Origin: CADEDV01 sp964596345
GTDB lineage: Bacteria; Bacteroidota; Bacteroidia; Chitinophagales; Chitinophagaceae
Assembly: GCA_964596345.1 (NCBI GenBank)
Contig: CAZQSZ010000003.1
Span: 310,001-374,000, forward strand
Length of the DNA stretch: 64,000 nt
Direction: 5' to 3'
The first letter of the stretch is position 1. Each line of letters begins with the position of its first letter. The translations under genes were made by a program, and so were the position numbers. Of the stretch, positions 9,211-17,296 are shown one piece after another. Under the pieces are notes generated by a model. That model did no database searches and was not told the origin of the DNA. It saw only the letters and a program-made list of their open reading frames with translations.

Positions 9211-9281
9211 ATTTGTTAGTTATGCCGTAAAATTAAAGGAAAGTACCAACGTTCAGGGGGGCTGGAAAATCACCTGAAAAT

Positions 9282-9295
9282 ATGATCGCTATCAT
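9282..9295. promoter_or_regulatory. CRP/FNR-like palindrome upstream of the CBS gene
   Basis: ATGAT-CGCT-ATCAT is a perfect palindrome of two 5-bp half-sites with a 4-nt spacer, the geometry of FNR boxes (TTGAT-N4-ATCAA). It is centred 57 nt before the ATG at 9346 and lies in the only gap between divergent genes here. Confidence 0.4.
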
Positions 9296-9345
9296 CATTT
9301 ATTTTCAGTGTAATTCACGAACTTGTATACATAACTGTTTGCACT

Positions 9346-9801
9346 ATGATTACCGTAAAAGAAATGCTGGAGAAAAAACCGACTGTTTACAATACGATTG
9401 AACCCGGGGCTTTGGTTATCGATGCACTGACCATGCTGAATTCAGTTAACCTGAGTTACCTGGTGGTGAAAGATAATAATGTGTACAAAGGTATTTTTTG
9501 TGAACGGGATTATAGCCGCAATGTTATTTTGAAAGGACGTTCCAGCCGGGATACCAAAGTGGAAGAAGTGATGACGATCCACCTGCCGATCGTGCAAATG
9601 ACGGATACTGCCGAACATTGCATGCTGACGATGGATCTTCATAAAGCCCGCTACCTCTTGGCATTTGACGATAAAGAATTCCGGGGCGTGATCACTATTC
9701 ATGATCTGCTGCGGCAGGCTATTGCCAGTAAAGAATTTGTATTTGATAAAGACCTGGCTGGTAAACTCATTGACAACGATGAGGGTGGTAAAGTATTCTG
9801 A
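9346..9801 (+). CDS. CBS-domain pair protein
   Basis: A 151-residue protein made of two CBS motifs: the first covers about residues 7-65 (MLEKKPTVYNT ... GIFCERDYSRNV), the second about 71-130 (VEEVMTIHLPIVQ ... GVITIHDLLRQAI). Such stand-alone Bateman modules bind adenosine nucleotides and regulate partner proteins, often under energy or oxygen stress. It has no catalytic domain. A CRP/FNR-like palindrome at 9282-9295 suggests oxygen- or redox-linked control. It is convergent with the membrane protein ending at 9804. Confidence 0.85.
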   Translation: MITVKEMLEKKPTVYNTIEPGALVIDALTMLNSVNLSYLVVKDNNVYKGIFCERDYSRNVILKGRSSRDTKVEEVMTIHLPIVQMTDTAEHCMLTMDLHKARYLLAFDDKEFRGVITIHDLLRQAIASKEFVFDKDLAGKLIDNDEGGKVF

Positions 9802-9803
9802 TA

Positions 9804-10268
9804 TTATTCTTTTTCCTTCTCCATTTTTCTAGTGATCAAAGCGATGGGCAAACCGATCATAAAAACAATGATCAGCAAACTGATGACGGCTTTCTTCAGC
9901 ACAAAGGGCTGTGCCGGTGCATGACTGAGGGGTATTACCAGCAGGTTCATGACCGACCAGGCAACTACTCCATATACGATTCCGGAAACTATGCTGTTCT
10001 TTCTGATGAAACTATATTGACGGAACAGCAGTACATATAGTGTTGCAAAGCCAACAGCGATCAGGAAATGAAAAAACAGGCCCCAGGCCAGCATTTCATT
10101 TCCTCCGGTAAAGGCCTTTTTTCCGAATATGCCGCTGGCAACGAATTGAAGAACCGGGGCAGGCCCTTTGCCGGTGTTACTATAAAACTTGATACAGGCT
10201 GCTGTAATATCAAGTAAACCGGCAATTAAACCGGCGGTGAGCACCGTTCGCAAAGGAGGTGGTTGCAT
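9804..10268 (-). CDS. four-helix inner-membrane protein, YagU-like
   Basis: A 154-residue membrane protein with about four hydrophobic helices (roughly residues 8-26, 62-82, 93-112 and 126-145). The TAGLIAGLLDITAA start, then a loop with FVASGIFGKKAF and paired Gly-rich helices, resembles the DUF1440/YagU group, whose function is unclear (acid tolerance has been proposed in E. coli). The C-terminus is charged (KMEKEKE), probably cytoplasmic. It lies in line with the secreted hypothetical upstream on the minus strand, 42 nt away. Confidence 0.55.
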   Translation of the reverse strand: MQPPPLRTVLTAGLIAGLLDITAACIKFYSNTGKGPAPVLQFVASGIFGKKAFTGGNEMLAWGLFFHFLIAVGFATLYVLLFRQYSFIRKNSIVSGIVYGVVAWSVMNLLVIPLSHAPAQPFVLKKAVISLLIIVFMIGLPIALITRKMEKEKE

Positions 10269-10310
10269 AGCAGTTTTATTGCAGACCGGGATTTCAGTGA
10301 GTATGCTGCA

Positions 10311-10778
10311 TCACTCATCCCTTCCCGTAAGCAGTTTGTATAATTCTTTGGTCCAGCTAACTTTCATCAATAAGAACCAGTACTGTTTTTCTTCAGCGGG
10401 CAGTTCGATCAGCAAGCTTTCGGAGTAGCTGGAGATATACTGGTTCTCATTGATCTTTTTCCACTTGTATTTTTCCTGCTGAAGAAGGGCTTGTAAAAAT
10501 TTTCTGAAACAGGAATCGCAGTAAGTAACCGTTTTTTGAGAAACACACTTACCTGTTTTATCAAAGCTGTAGAAAAAATCAGCGGGTTGGCTTGCAGGTC
10601 CTGGTACTGACATATGAATTGTACTGTCCGTCTGCTCAAGGGTGGCCCCCAGTGATTTATTTTTTTTAATGTATTGCTGTAGTTCTTTTTTAACCTGTGA
10701 TTGGGTTTTGCCGAAATATTGCTGGCCTTTTACAAAACCCGGGAACAGGAGCAGGTAAAGAAGAATGAATTTTGACAT
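10311..10778 (-). CDS. secreted hypothetical protein
   Basis: The chosen ATG (A at 10778) gives 155 residues starting MSKFILLYLLLFPGFVKGQQ, a signal peptide with cleavage near residue 18. Longer in-frame starts would place a polar extension before it. The mature part is soluble and Lys/Gln rich, with two Cys in a CDSC motif (TYCDSCFRKF) that could bind a metal or form a disulfide. No family recognised. It may be cotranscribed with the downstream membrane protein. Confidence 0.55.
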   Translation of the reverse strand: MSKFILLYLLLFPGFVKGQQYFGKTQSQVKKELQQYIKKNKSLGATLEQTDSTIHMSVPGPASQPADFFYSFDKTGKCVSQKTVTYCDSCFRKFLQALLQQEKYKWKKINENQYISSYSESLLIELPAEEKQYWFLLMKVSWTKELYKLLTGRDE

Positions 10779-10895
10779 GTGGTATCTGTTGAAATTTTGC
10801 TGCTGCAAATGTACCATTTGCCGTTGGTTAATAAAAACAGGCAACCGGTTACCGCTATAATCTCTTTTTGTATTTTGCAGTAATCAATATTTTAT

Positions 10896-11378
10896 ATGAC
10901 CAGGATTGCGGTTACATCAGACTTTGGTTATCTCTACGGGTTATATATGCATCCGGCGATCAATCCCTTTTTATTATATGAGCAAATGCCGGTTGAAGAA
11001 TTCAGACCTGTATTCAATAAATTACAGGAAAAGGGATACCTGTATGTTTACCAGGACCAGGAAGGAGTGCCGGTGGGGATGTTTAAACTGGTACCCCAGC
11101 AATACAGGAATTCACATGTGGTTTATTTAGGTGGCCTTGCTATTGATCCATTATTTACGGGAAAAGGGTATGCCATGCAAATGCTCCATGAGATCAAAGG
11201 GATGGTAGCTCAGAAAGGATTTTCCCGGATAGAACTTACCGTAGCAGTAATGAATGAAAAAGCCATACGGTTGTATGAGAAGGCCGGGTTTCAGCAGGAA
11301 GGAAGGCTTCGCAACTTTACTTTCCTGAAAAGTGAAGGCCGGTTCATTGATGAGCTTATAATGTCCTGCCTGCTTTGA
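10896..11378 (+). CDS. GNAT N-acetyltransferase
   Basis: A 160-residue GCN5-related acetyltransferase. The fold is visible as the beta-4 strand VVYLGGLAIDPLFTGKGYA, which contains the acetyl-CoA pyrophosphate loop (about 78-92), and the C-terminal MNEKAIRLYEKAGFQQEG motif (about 124-140) typical of GNAT enzymes acting on amino groups. Substrate unknown; the closest general class is RimI/ribosomal-type or small-molecule acetyltransferases. The promoter boxes of the next gene overlap its 3' end. Confidence 0.8.
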   Translation: MTRIAVTSDFGYLYGLYMHPAINPFLLYEQMPVEEFRPVFNKLQEKGYLYVYQDQEGVPVGMFKLVPQQYRNSHVVYLGGLAIDPLFTGKGYAMQMLHEIKGMVAQKGFSRIELTVAVMNEKAIRLYEKAGFQQEGRLRNFTFLKSEGRFIDELIMSCLL

Positions 11379-11408
11379 AATTTATAGTACTGAATCAACT
11401 TATCTTTA
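11375..11408 (+). promoter_or_regulatory. Bacteroidota-type promoter of the GGT-like gene
   Basis: TTG at 11375-11377 and TATCTTTA at 11401-11408 (one change from TAnnTTTG) are 23 nt apart, at the wide end of the usual spacing. The predicted start point leaves a leader of about 15 nt. Confidence 0.4.
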
Positions 11409-11427
11409 AGTTACAAAATGCTTCACT

Positions 11428-13314
11428 ATGAAACGTTCATTCCTCCTGTTAGTTGTAATAAGTTCAGTTGTCACATTCGCTGCTGCGCAACAAACCCAGA
11501 AACCTGTTCTGCACGGAAAGAACTGGATGGCTATTACAGGAAAACCGATGGCAGCAACGGCAGGTTCAATTGTTTTTCAAAAAGGAGGAAATGCGGTGGA
11601 TGCAGCTTGTGCCATGCTGGCTGCCACCTGCACCATGTGGGATGTGCTTAGTTGGGGAGGAGAGACACAGGCACTGATCTATAATCCAGCAACAAAAAAA
11701 GTGATCGCCATTAATGCAATGGGAGTGGCTCCCACTGGAGCGACACCAGAATTTTTTAAAAACAAAGGATATAATTTTCCGCCGGAGTATGGCCCTTTGG
11801 CAGCTACCACTCCGGGCACACCGGGTGGTATCTGTTTGATGCTGTCAGAATACGGAACGATGAGCCTGAAAGAAGTACTGGCACCGGCTATGCAATTGGC
11901 GGCCGGTTATCCCATCGAAGCACAAACAGCCAATAGCATGGAGAGAGGAAAAGCAAGGATCAAAGAATGGCCCTATAGTAAAAAAATATTTCTTCCCCAT
12001 GCTGGCGAAAAAAGAGAAGCCCCTGAAGCCGGAGAAATATTTGTACAAAAAGACTTGCTGGCAACGCTTACTAAAATGGTGGAAGCTGAACAGGAAGCGC
12101 TGAAGAAAAAGAAAAGCAGGAAGGAAGCGATCATGGCGGCTTACGAGAGATTCTATAAAGGTGATATTGCCAAAGAGTTTGTAAGAGGATGCCAGGAACA
12201 GGGTGGTCTCATCACCATGGAAGACCTTGCCAACTGGAAACCGGTTGTGGAAGAGCCATTGCATACGAACTACAAAGGGATCGACGTATATAAGCTGCAG
12301 CAATGGACCCAGGGCCCGGTGCTCTTGCAATCACTGAACATTTTGGAGAATTTCGATCTGAAAAGCATGGGCTATAATAGTAGTAAATATATTCATACCC
12401 TCTACCAGGCGATGAATCTTTCTTTTGCCGACAGGGATTTTTATTATGGCGATCCGGCTTTTGCTCCCGAAGAGCCCATGAAAGGTTTATTGAGTAAAGA
12501 CTATGCAAAGCAAAGAGCATCCCTGGTCAGTTTTGATAAGAATAATCCTGGTATTGGTCCCGGTGATCCCTATCCTTTTGAAGGGAAAACAAATCCTTTT
12601 CCTGATCTTTTAAAGCAAAGAGGGTATGAGTTAGATACTACCGGGCGAAATTTTGCCCCGGCACATGATATCCGTGGTGTTGCTTCCATTGATAATGATT
12701 ATATGGATCGTTTGTGGAGAGGCACCACCAGTGTGGAAGCCGCCGATAAAGAAGGCTGGGTGGTTTCCATTACACCAAGTGGTGGTTGGTTACCGGCCTG
12801 CATTGCAGGAAATACAGGTGTGGGTATGAGCCAGCGGATGCAGAGTTTTGTATTGGAGGAAAGTATGAACCCGTTTAACGTGGTGGCACCGGGTAAAAGA
12901 CCAAGGGTTACCTTAACACCCTCTTTAGCACTGAAAGATGGTAAGCCGTATTTATCGTTTGCCGTACAGGGCGGAGATACACAAGACCAGAATTTGCTGC
13001 AGTTCTTTTTGAACGTTGTTGAATTTGGAATGAATGTGCAACAGGCAGCTGAAGCTGCAAATATCAACAGTAACCAGTTGTGGTTATCATTAGGAGGAAC
13101 AAAAATGGATGATCGTAAACCCAGGCCTGGTAGTATTCTTCTGCAGGATAAAACACCAGAAGCAGTCCGCAACGAATTAAAAAAGATGGGTTATACTTTA
13201 AGTTTTGATGACAGGACAAGCGGACCCATCAATGCCATTTATTTTGACTGGAAGCATGGTAGCTTCTGGGGCGGCAGCAGCAACCACGGAGAAGATTACG
13301 GTATCGGTTGGTAG
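11428..13314 (+). CDS. gamma-glutamyltransferase-family Ntn hydrolase, secreted
   Basis: A 628-residue exported enzyme (signal peptide to about residue 20, ending FAAAQQ). The family cleaves itself before a Thr that becomes the N-terminal nucleophile; here this is probably Thr433 in RGTTSVEAADKEGW. Large-subunit landmarks are present (GGNAVDAACA, GGETQALIY, TTPGTPGG). Three features differ from true glutathione-processing GGT as I recall it: GTTH-x-S is GTTSVE, the DD of the substrate-binding NNQMDDF is absent (SQRMQSF), and the SS before TP is replaced (VTLTPSLAL). The gene is therefore a GGT-fold hydrolase whose donor may not be gamma-glutamyl. It is monocistronic. Confidence 0.8.
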   Translation: MKRSFLLLVVISSVVTFAAAQQTQKPVLHGKNWMAITGKPMAATAGSIVFQKGGNAVDAACAMLAATCTMWDVLSWGGETQALIYNPATKKVIAINAMGVAPTGATPEFFKNKGYNFPPEYGPLAATTPGTPGGICLMLSEYGTMSLKEVLAPAMQLAAGYPIEAQTANSMERGKARIKEWPYSKKIFLPHAGEKREAPEAGEIFVQKDLLATLTKMVEAEQEALKKKKSRKEAIMAAYERFYKGDIAKEFVRGCQEQGGLITMEDLANWKPVVEEPLHTNYKGIDVYKLQQWTQGPVLLQSLNILENFDLKSMGYNSSKYIHTLYQAMNLSFADRDFYYGDPAFAPEEPMKGLLSKDYAKQRASLVSFDKNNPGIGPGDPYPFEGKTNPFPDLLKQRGYELDTTGRNFAPAHDIRGVASIDNDYMDRLWRGTTSVEAADKEGWVVSITPSGGWLPACIAGNTGVGMSQRMQSFVLEESMNPFNVVAPGKRPRVTLTPSLALKDGKPYLSFAVQGGDTQDQNLLQFFLNVVEFGMNVQQAAEAANINSNQLWLSLGGTKMDDRKPRPGSILLQDKTPEAVRNELKKMGYTLSFDDRTSGPINAIYFDWKHGSFWGGSSNHGEDYGIGW

Positions 13315-13324
13315 CTGAAAATTA

Positions 13325-13576
13325 TTATCCTTTATCAATCTGCTTGCCCGCCACATAACCAGCCACGGCACCAATCGTAAGACCGGTGATCATCCATACG
13401 ATCTCTCCGGGTACAATAAAATAGCTGATAGTCAGGCCAAGCACTGCGCCGACAACAGCAAATATATTCGCACCTTTTCTTTTGGCTGCTTTACCGGCGC
13501 CTGTTGTTGTATCATGGCTGTGCTTAAAATTCTGCACATGAGCTTTATGTTTTTTGCGATGATGAGGATTTGCCAT
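13325..13576 (-). CDS. small membrane protein with basic N-terminus
   Basis: The ATG with its A at 13576 gives 83 residues. Residues 1-36 are polar and rich in His and Lys (MANPHHRKKHKAHVQNFKHS); then two hydrophobic helices (about 37-56 and 59-77) with Gly zipper spacing (GLTIGAVAGYVAGKQ) follow. The Gly-rich pattern resembles glycine-zipper membrane proteins. A His/Lys-rich N-terminus could bind metal or nucleic acid, but this is speculation. The 12 extra residues from an upstream start are not needed. It is convergent with the GGT-like gene. Confidence 0.6.
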   Translation of the reverse strand: MANPHHRKKHKAHVQNFKHSHDTTTGAGKAAKRKGANIFAVVGAVLGLTISYFIVPGEIVWMITGLTIGAVAGYVAGKQIDKG

Positions 13577-13926
13577 TGATGCAGTATTTAATTTGTGATA
13601 TAAGATAAACAAAAAAACAAAATCACCCGGTATGTAGTATTGATATTACTCAGTAAACCGGCTGATTATCTGTTGACCAGTAATTATTTACACTCCCTGC
13701 CAAAAGCTGAGTATTTATTGCCTGACCATTCCAAACACTGCAAGGCAAAAATAAACGCCTCTGACAGCCAAATAAAGCGTACCTTTACGATGTATTTTGA
13801 GTATATAGCTCTTGTAAGCGAACAATTAGTTTTCTTTACCAGTATTCTTCCTTTACAGCTGCGTTTTTTCTCAAGTGCCCCTTATCCTGCATTACAGACG
13901 TATTTTATCCATCTATAATAAAAAGT
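13577..13926. other. 350-nt intergenic region with a promoter-like -7 box
   Basis: This gap lies between divergent genes. The only signal I can support is TACCTTTA at 13780-13787, a near match to the Bacteroidota -7 box, which would give the plus-strand genes a leader of about 130 nt. A 92-codon open frame here has no start signal or protein-like composition and is not called. No repeat or RNA gene is evident. Confidence 0.4.
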
Positions 13927-14187
13927 ATGACAACAGAAACAATCGAAAAATTTGTAGAAGGCAAAGGCCGCAAAGGGGCTCCCGTAAATATTCATTTCAA
14001 AGAAAGAAGTACCGTGATCGGGCTTTTTGTACAGGGTATGGATTATGATGAATTGAAATCAAAAAATTTCTGGCGCATTGTAAGTAACAGCCACCTGGAT
14101 GAGTGGAAACAAACAAAAGATATCAATCTTACCCGTGTTTTCAACGGTGTATCATTTACCCGGCTTTCAGATAAAGAGGCAGTATAA
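13927..14187 (+). CDS. small hypothetical protein
   Basis: An 86-residue soluble protein with no signal peptide. Short beta-like segments (VNIHFKERSTVIGLFVQG) followed by a helical NFWRIVSNSHLDEWKQTKD section suggest a small mixed fold. No known domain. The next plus-strand gene starts 56 nt later and is similarly uncharacterised; both may be one unit from the -7 box at 13780. Confidence 0.6.
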   Translation: MTTETIEKFVEGKGRKGAPVNIHFKERSTVIGLFVQGMDYDELKSKNFWRIVSNSHLDEWKQTKDINLTRVFNGVSFTRLSDKEAV

Positions 14188-14243
14188 GCCATATCTGAAC
14201 AGCATCTTTTTGAAATCTGATTAGTTTTTTAAACTCATAATAT

Positions 14244-14627
14244 ATGTTTAGCCAGGTTTGGAAAAAATACCTCCCCGTAATTATTATTCTGCTGAAACGT
14301 TCAGCTAATGGCGACCAGGTACTTGATATGAATCATACCGATTTTACAAGGGCTGCCGGCGGCCGGAAAGTGAAATTCAGTTTTAGTGTTTTACAGATCA
14401 ATAAAGGTCGTATCAATACGCTGGTAAAGCATAGCCCTTTTGCAAAGGAATTTGCCGTGGTATTACAGGAGGATGAAATTACCCGCAAACTGATCAAAGA
14501 GATGAACCTGGAGTTTTCTATGAACAACAGTTCCCAGTTAACGATCAGGAACCTGGCTACTGTAGAAACTTCAGTAGAAGCAGCCACAGATGAGACAGAG
14601 GTCAATGCTGAAACAGGAGTGGTCTGA
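14244..14627 (+). CDS. hypothetical protein
   Basis: A 127-residue protein. The N-terminus (MFSQVWKKYLPVIIILLKRS) is a short amphipathic or weakly hydrophobic helix, not a cleavable signal. The middle resembles a small beta/alpha domain with basic residues (GGRKVKFSFSVLQINKGR), and the end is a flexible acidic tail. No family recognised. It follows another unknown gene by 56 nt and precedes the KAS III-like gene by 104 nt, all on the plus strand. Confidence 0.6.
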   Translation: MFSQVWKKYLPVIIILLKRSANGDQVLDMNHTDFTRAAGGRKVKFSFSVLQINKGRINTLVKHSPFAKEFAVVLQEDEITRKLIKEMNLEFSMNNSSQLTIRNLATVETSVEAATDETEVNAETGVV

Positions 14628-14731
14628 ACAGGAGATCAAGGATAAAGATCAGTCTTTACCCCTAACCAATATCATCCTGCTGACTGATGGGATGATTTTA
14701 CATTTGTTCAAGAAAAAATCAGCAGTCTCTT

Positions 14732-15805
14732 ATGCTACGATCAGTTATTACCGGTACCGGTTGCTATATTCCTCCCTCTGTTCAATCCAACCGCGACTTT
14801 GCCAACCACGTTTTTTATTCAGATATTCAGGAACCCCTTGGAATTCCTCCCGAGGTAGTGGTAGAGAAATTTAAACAGATCACCGGTATTGAAGAACGTC
14901 GGTACACCACCGATGATCTTACTGCATCTGATATCGGAAGTATTGCTGCCAAAAACGCATTGATCAACAGTGGAACAGACCCTGAGGAAATAGACCAGAT
15001 CATCGTTGCCCACAATTTTGGCAATGTTCTCAAGCACACTATTCAAATGGATGCAGTGCCATCACTGGCCAGCCATATTAAACACCTTCTCGGTATCCGT
15101 AATCCAAATTGTATCGCTTACGATATTCTTTTTGGCTGCCCTGGCTGGGTACAGGGGTTGATACAGGCTGATGCATTTTTCAAAGCAGGACTTGCAAAAA
15201 AAGCACTGGTGATTGGAACAGAGACCTTGTCCAGGGTTATTGATATGTATGACCGCGACAGTATGATCTTTAGTGACGGAGCTGGTGCGGCTGTATTGGA
15301 ATATAAAGAAACAGGGGATACCGGCCCGGGGATGCTGGGTGTAAGTGCTCAAACCCATTCGCTGGAAGAAGTGGATTATATCAATATGGGGATGTCTTAT
15401 TACCCCGGAAGTGATCCACGGATACGGTATATTAAAATGAAAGGCCGCAAAGTGTATGAATATGCCATGAAATATGTACCTGCGGCGATGAAAGACTGCC
15501 TCGATAAAAGTGCTGTTGATATTAAGGATTTGAAGAAGGTTTTCATTCACCAGGCAAATGAAAAAATGGATGAAGGCATCATCAAAAGAATGTACCAGCT
15601 CTACGGCATCAGCAAGCCGCCAGAACATATTATGCCCATGAGTATTCACTGGCTGGGTAATAGTTCGGTTGCCACGATTCCTACACTGTATGATCTTGTC
15701 CGTAACGATAAAGTGGACAATCACCGGTTATCGCCCGGCGATGTGATCCTCTTTGCTTCCGTAGGGGCCGGTATGAATATCAATGCTGTTTGTTACAGGT
15801 ATTAA
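14732..15805 (+). CDS. 3-oxoacyl-ACP synthase III-like enzyme (KAS III)
   Basis: A 357-residue thiolase-fold condensing enzyme. The KAS III triad is present: Cys136 in FGCPGWV, His273 in HQANEKM and Asn310 in LGNSSVAT. FabH condenses acetyl-CoA with malonyl-ACP; this protein is longer than FabH (about 320) and has GCPGW where FabH has ACAGF, so it may use another starter or make a specialised product. It sits outside any fatty-acid cluster and 95 nt before an acetyl-CoA acetyltransferase, which suggests linked acyl-CoA chemistry. I do not assign fabH. Confidence 0.8.
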   Translation: MLRSVITGTGCYIPPSVQSNRDFANHVFYSDIQEPLGIPPEVVVEKFKQITGIEERRYTTDDLTASDIGSIAAKNALINSGTDPEEIDQIIVAHNFGNVLKHTIQMDAVPSLASHIKHLLGIRNPNCIAYDILFGCPGWVQGLIQADAFFKAGLAKKALVIGTETLSRVIDMYDRDSMIFSDGAGAAVLEYKETGDTGPGMLGVSAQTHSLEEVDYINMGMSYYPGSDPRIRYIKMKGRKVYEYAMKYVPAAMKDCLDKSAVDIKDLKKVFIHQANEKMDEGIIKRMYQLYGISKPPEHIMPMSIHWLGNSSVATIPTLYDLVRNDKVDNHRLSPGDVILFASVGAGMNINAVCYRY

Positions 15806-15900
15806 CAGGCTTCTTTCACCCTGCTTTTTTCTCGCTTTGCAAGGTTAGTTTCTCCTGACACTAACAATCGTTATCTTTACGCCTCAATTTTATCATCCAT

Positions 15901-17079
15901 ATGAAAGAAGTCTATATTATTTCAGCCGTCCGTACGCCAATGGGCAGTTTCGGAGGTAGTCTTAAAAGTTTAACCGCAACGCAATTAGGGGCCATAGCTA
16001 TTAAAGGGGCAGTGGCAAAAGCAGGTATCAAGCCTGAACAGGTGCAGGACGTACTGATGGGTTGTGTGATCCAGGCGAATCTTGGACAGGCGCCGGCCAG
16101 GCAGGCAGCTAAATTTGCCGGTTTGTCCAATGAAGTGAATTGCACCACCGTCAATAAAGTTTGCGCCAGTGGTATGAAAGCCATTGCACAGGCTGCACAA
16201 AGTATCATGCTGGGTGATGCAGCTATCGTTGTAGCGGGAGGGATGGAAAGCATGAGCAATGTCCCTTTTTATGCAGATAGCGTTCGCTGGGGAAATAAGT
16301 ATGGTAATACATCATTGCTGGATGGATTAGCAAAGGATGGATTAACGGATGTATATGACGGTAAAGCAATGGGTAATGCTGCTGAGCTTTGTGCCAAAGA
16401 ATGTGGTATCAGCCGTGAAGAACAGGACAAATTTGCCATTGAAAGCTATAAACGGTCACAAGCTGCCTGGGAAAAAGGATTGTTTGCCAATGAAATTGTT
16501 CCGGTAGAAATTCCGCAGCGAAAAGGAGACCCGGTTGTTTTTGCCAAAGATGAGGAACCCTTCAATGTAAAGTTCGATAAGATTCCAACGTTGAGCCCTG
16601 CCTTTCAAAAAGACGGGACGGTGACTGCGGCCAACGCATCTACGATGAATGATGGAGCTGCGGCCCTGGTATTAATGAGCAAAGAAAAAGCAGATGAATT
16701 AGGGTTGAAACCTATTGCCAAGATCAGGGGATATGCAGATGCCGAACAGGCCCCGGAATGGTTTACCACCACACCTTCATTAGCTGTTCCAAAGGCAGTA
16801 GCCAAAGCAGGGTTGAAGATGGAAGAGATAGCTTACTGGGAGTTGAATGAGGCTTTTGCAGTTGTTGGTATAGAGAACAGTAAACGAATGAAACTGGATC
16901 CATCTACAGTGAACGTACATGGTGGTGCCGTTTCTTTAGGGCATCCGCTTGGATGCAGCGGCGCAAGAATTATCGTAACATTGATCAATGTACTGAAAGC
17001 AAATAATGCTAAATACGGTGCAGCCGGTATTTGTAATGGCGGAGGCGGCGCATCGGCAATGGTTATCGAAAACATTTAA
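15901..17079 (+). CDS. acetyl-CoA C-acetyltransferase (thiolase)
   Basis: A 392-residue thiolase that reversibly joins or splits acetyl-CoA units. The three family motifs are complete: nucleophilic Cys88 in NKVCASGMKA, the NEAFA loop, and HGGAVSLGHPLGCSGAR with the downstream CNGGGGASAM that supplies the second catalytic Cys. Length matches degradative/biosynthetic acetoacetyl-CoA thiolases. A -7 box (TATCTTTA, 15872-15879) lies upstream. Immediately after the stop codon, 80 nt downstream, the last 47 nt of a second diverged thiolase gene remain (17113-17159). Pathway direction (ketone body, PHB-like or beta-oxidation) is not evident. Confidence 0.93.
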   Translation: MKEVYIISAVRTPMGSFGGSLKSLTATQLGAIAIKGAVAKAGIKPEQVQDVLMGCVIQANLGQAPARQAAKFAGLSNEVNCTTVNKVCASGMKAIAQAAQSIMLGDAAIVVAGGMESMSNVPFYADSVRWGNKYGNTSLLDGLAKDGLTDVYDGKAMGNAAELCAKECGISREEQDKFAIESYKRSQAAWEKGLFANEIVPVEIPQRKGDPVVFAKDEEPFNVKFDKIPTLSPAFQKDGTVTAANASTMNDGAAALVLMSKEKADELGLKPIAKIRGYADAEQAPEWFTTTPSLAVPKAVAKAGLKMEEIAYWELNEAFAVVGIENSKRMKLDPSTVNVHGGAVSLGHPLGCSGARIIVTLINVLKANNAKYGAAGICNGGGGASAMVIENI

Positions 17080-17080
17080 G

Positions 17081-17112
17081 AGTACCCTCCCCTTCAGGGG
17101 AGCTGGAGGGGC
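17081..17112. repeat. GC-rich imperfect palindrome between thiolase and thiolase remnant
   Basis: A CCCTCCCC block and a complementary GGAGGGG block flank a central CCCCTTCAGGGG hairpin. It sits exactly between the intact thiolase stop and the duplicated 3' end. C/G-block palindromes of this sort are frequent in Bacteroidota intergenic DNA, to my recollection; here it may mark the recombination joint. Confidence 0.4.
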
Positions 17113-17159
17113 GTAATGGCGGAGGCGGCGCATTGGCGATGGTCATCGAAAATGTTTAG
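17113..17159 (+). pseudogene. 3' remnant of a second thiolase gene
   Basis: 47 nt matching 17033-17079 (the end of the intact thiolase) at 41 positions, at an offset of exactly 80 nt. The six differences fall as in two diverged coding copies: third-position changes (GCA/GCG, GTT/GTC, AAC/AAT), Ser to Leu, Ile to Val, and TAA to TAG. It would encode NGGGGALAMVIENV and a stop. Nothing else of the second gene remains. This is the trace of a paralogue lost by deletion or of an unequal exchange. Confidence 0.8.
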
Positions 17160-17179
17160 ACAGTTCAATACAGGAGCAA

Positions 17180-17210
17180 CAAAAATCCCCGGCCTGCCGG
17201 GGATTTTTGT
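17180..17210 (+). terminator. Rho-independent terminator after the thiolase locus
   Basis: A 14-bp near-perfect stem (CAAAAATCCCCGGC with its complement 17196-17209) followed by T-rich sequence. It ends the thiolase transcript, including the remnant. Confidence 0.85.
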
Positions 17211-17296
17211 TATAAATATTTACCTGAAGAATGTCGCTTTTTTACCACCAGATGGTAACCGGCATGGTTCATATTTGTGTTACAAAAACGAAAACC

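Noticed and set aside
9251..9265. Second copy of the GC-rich element seen at 17081
   Set aside because: It shares only about 15 nt (TTCAGGGG and GCTGGA) and lacks the complementary C-block, so a repeat cannot be claimed.
13640..13918. 92-codon plus-strand frame in an intergenic gap
   Set aside because: No start signal, mixed composition, and it contains the -7 box of the next gene.
15062..15724. 220-codon minus-strand frame
   Set aside because: Antisense shadow of the KAS III-like gene, whose catalytic residues are all in place.
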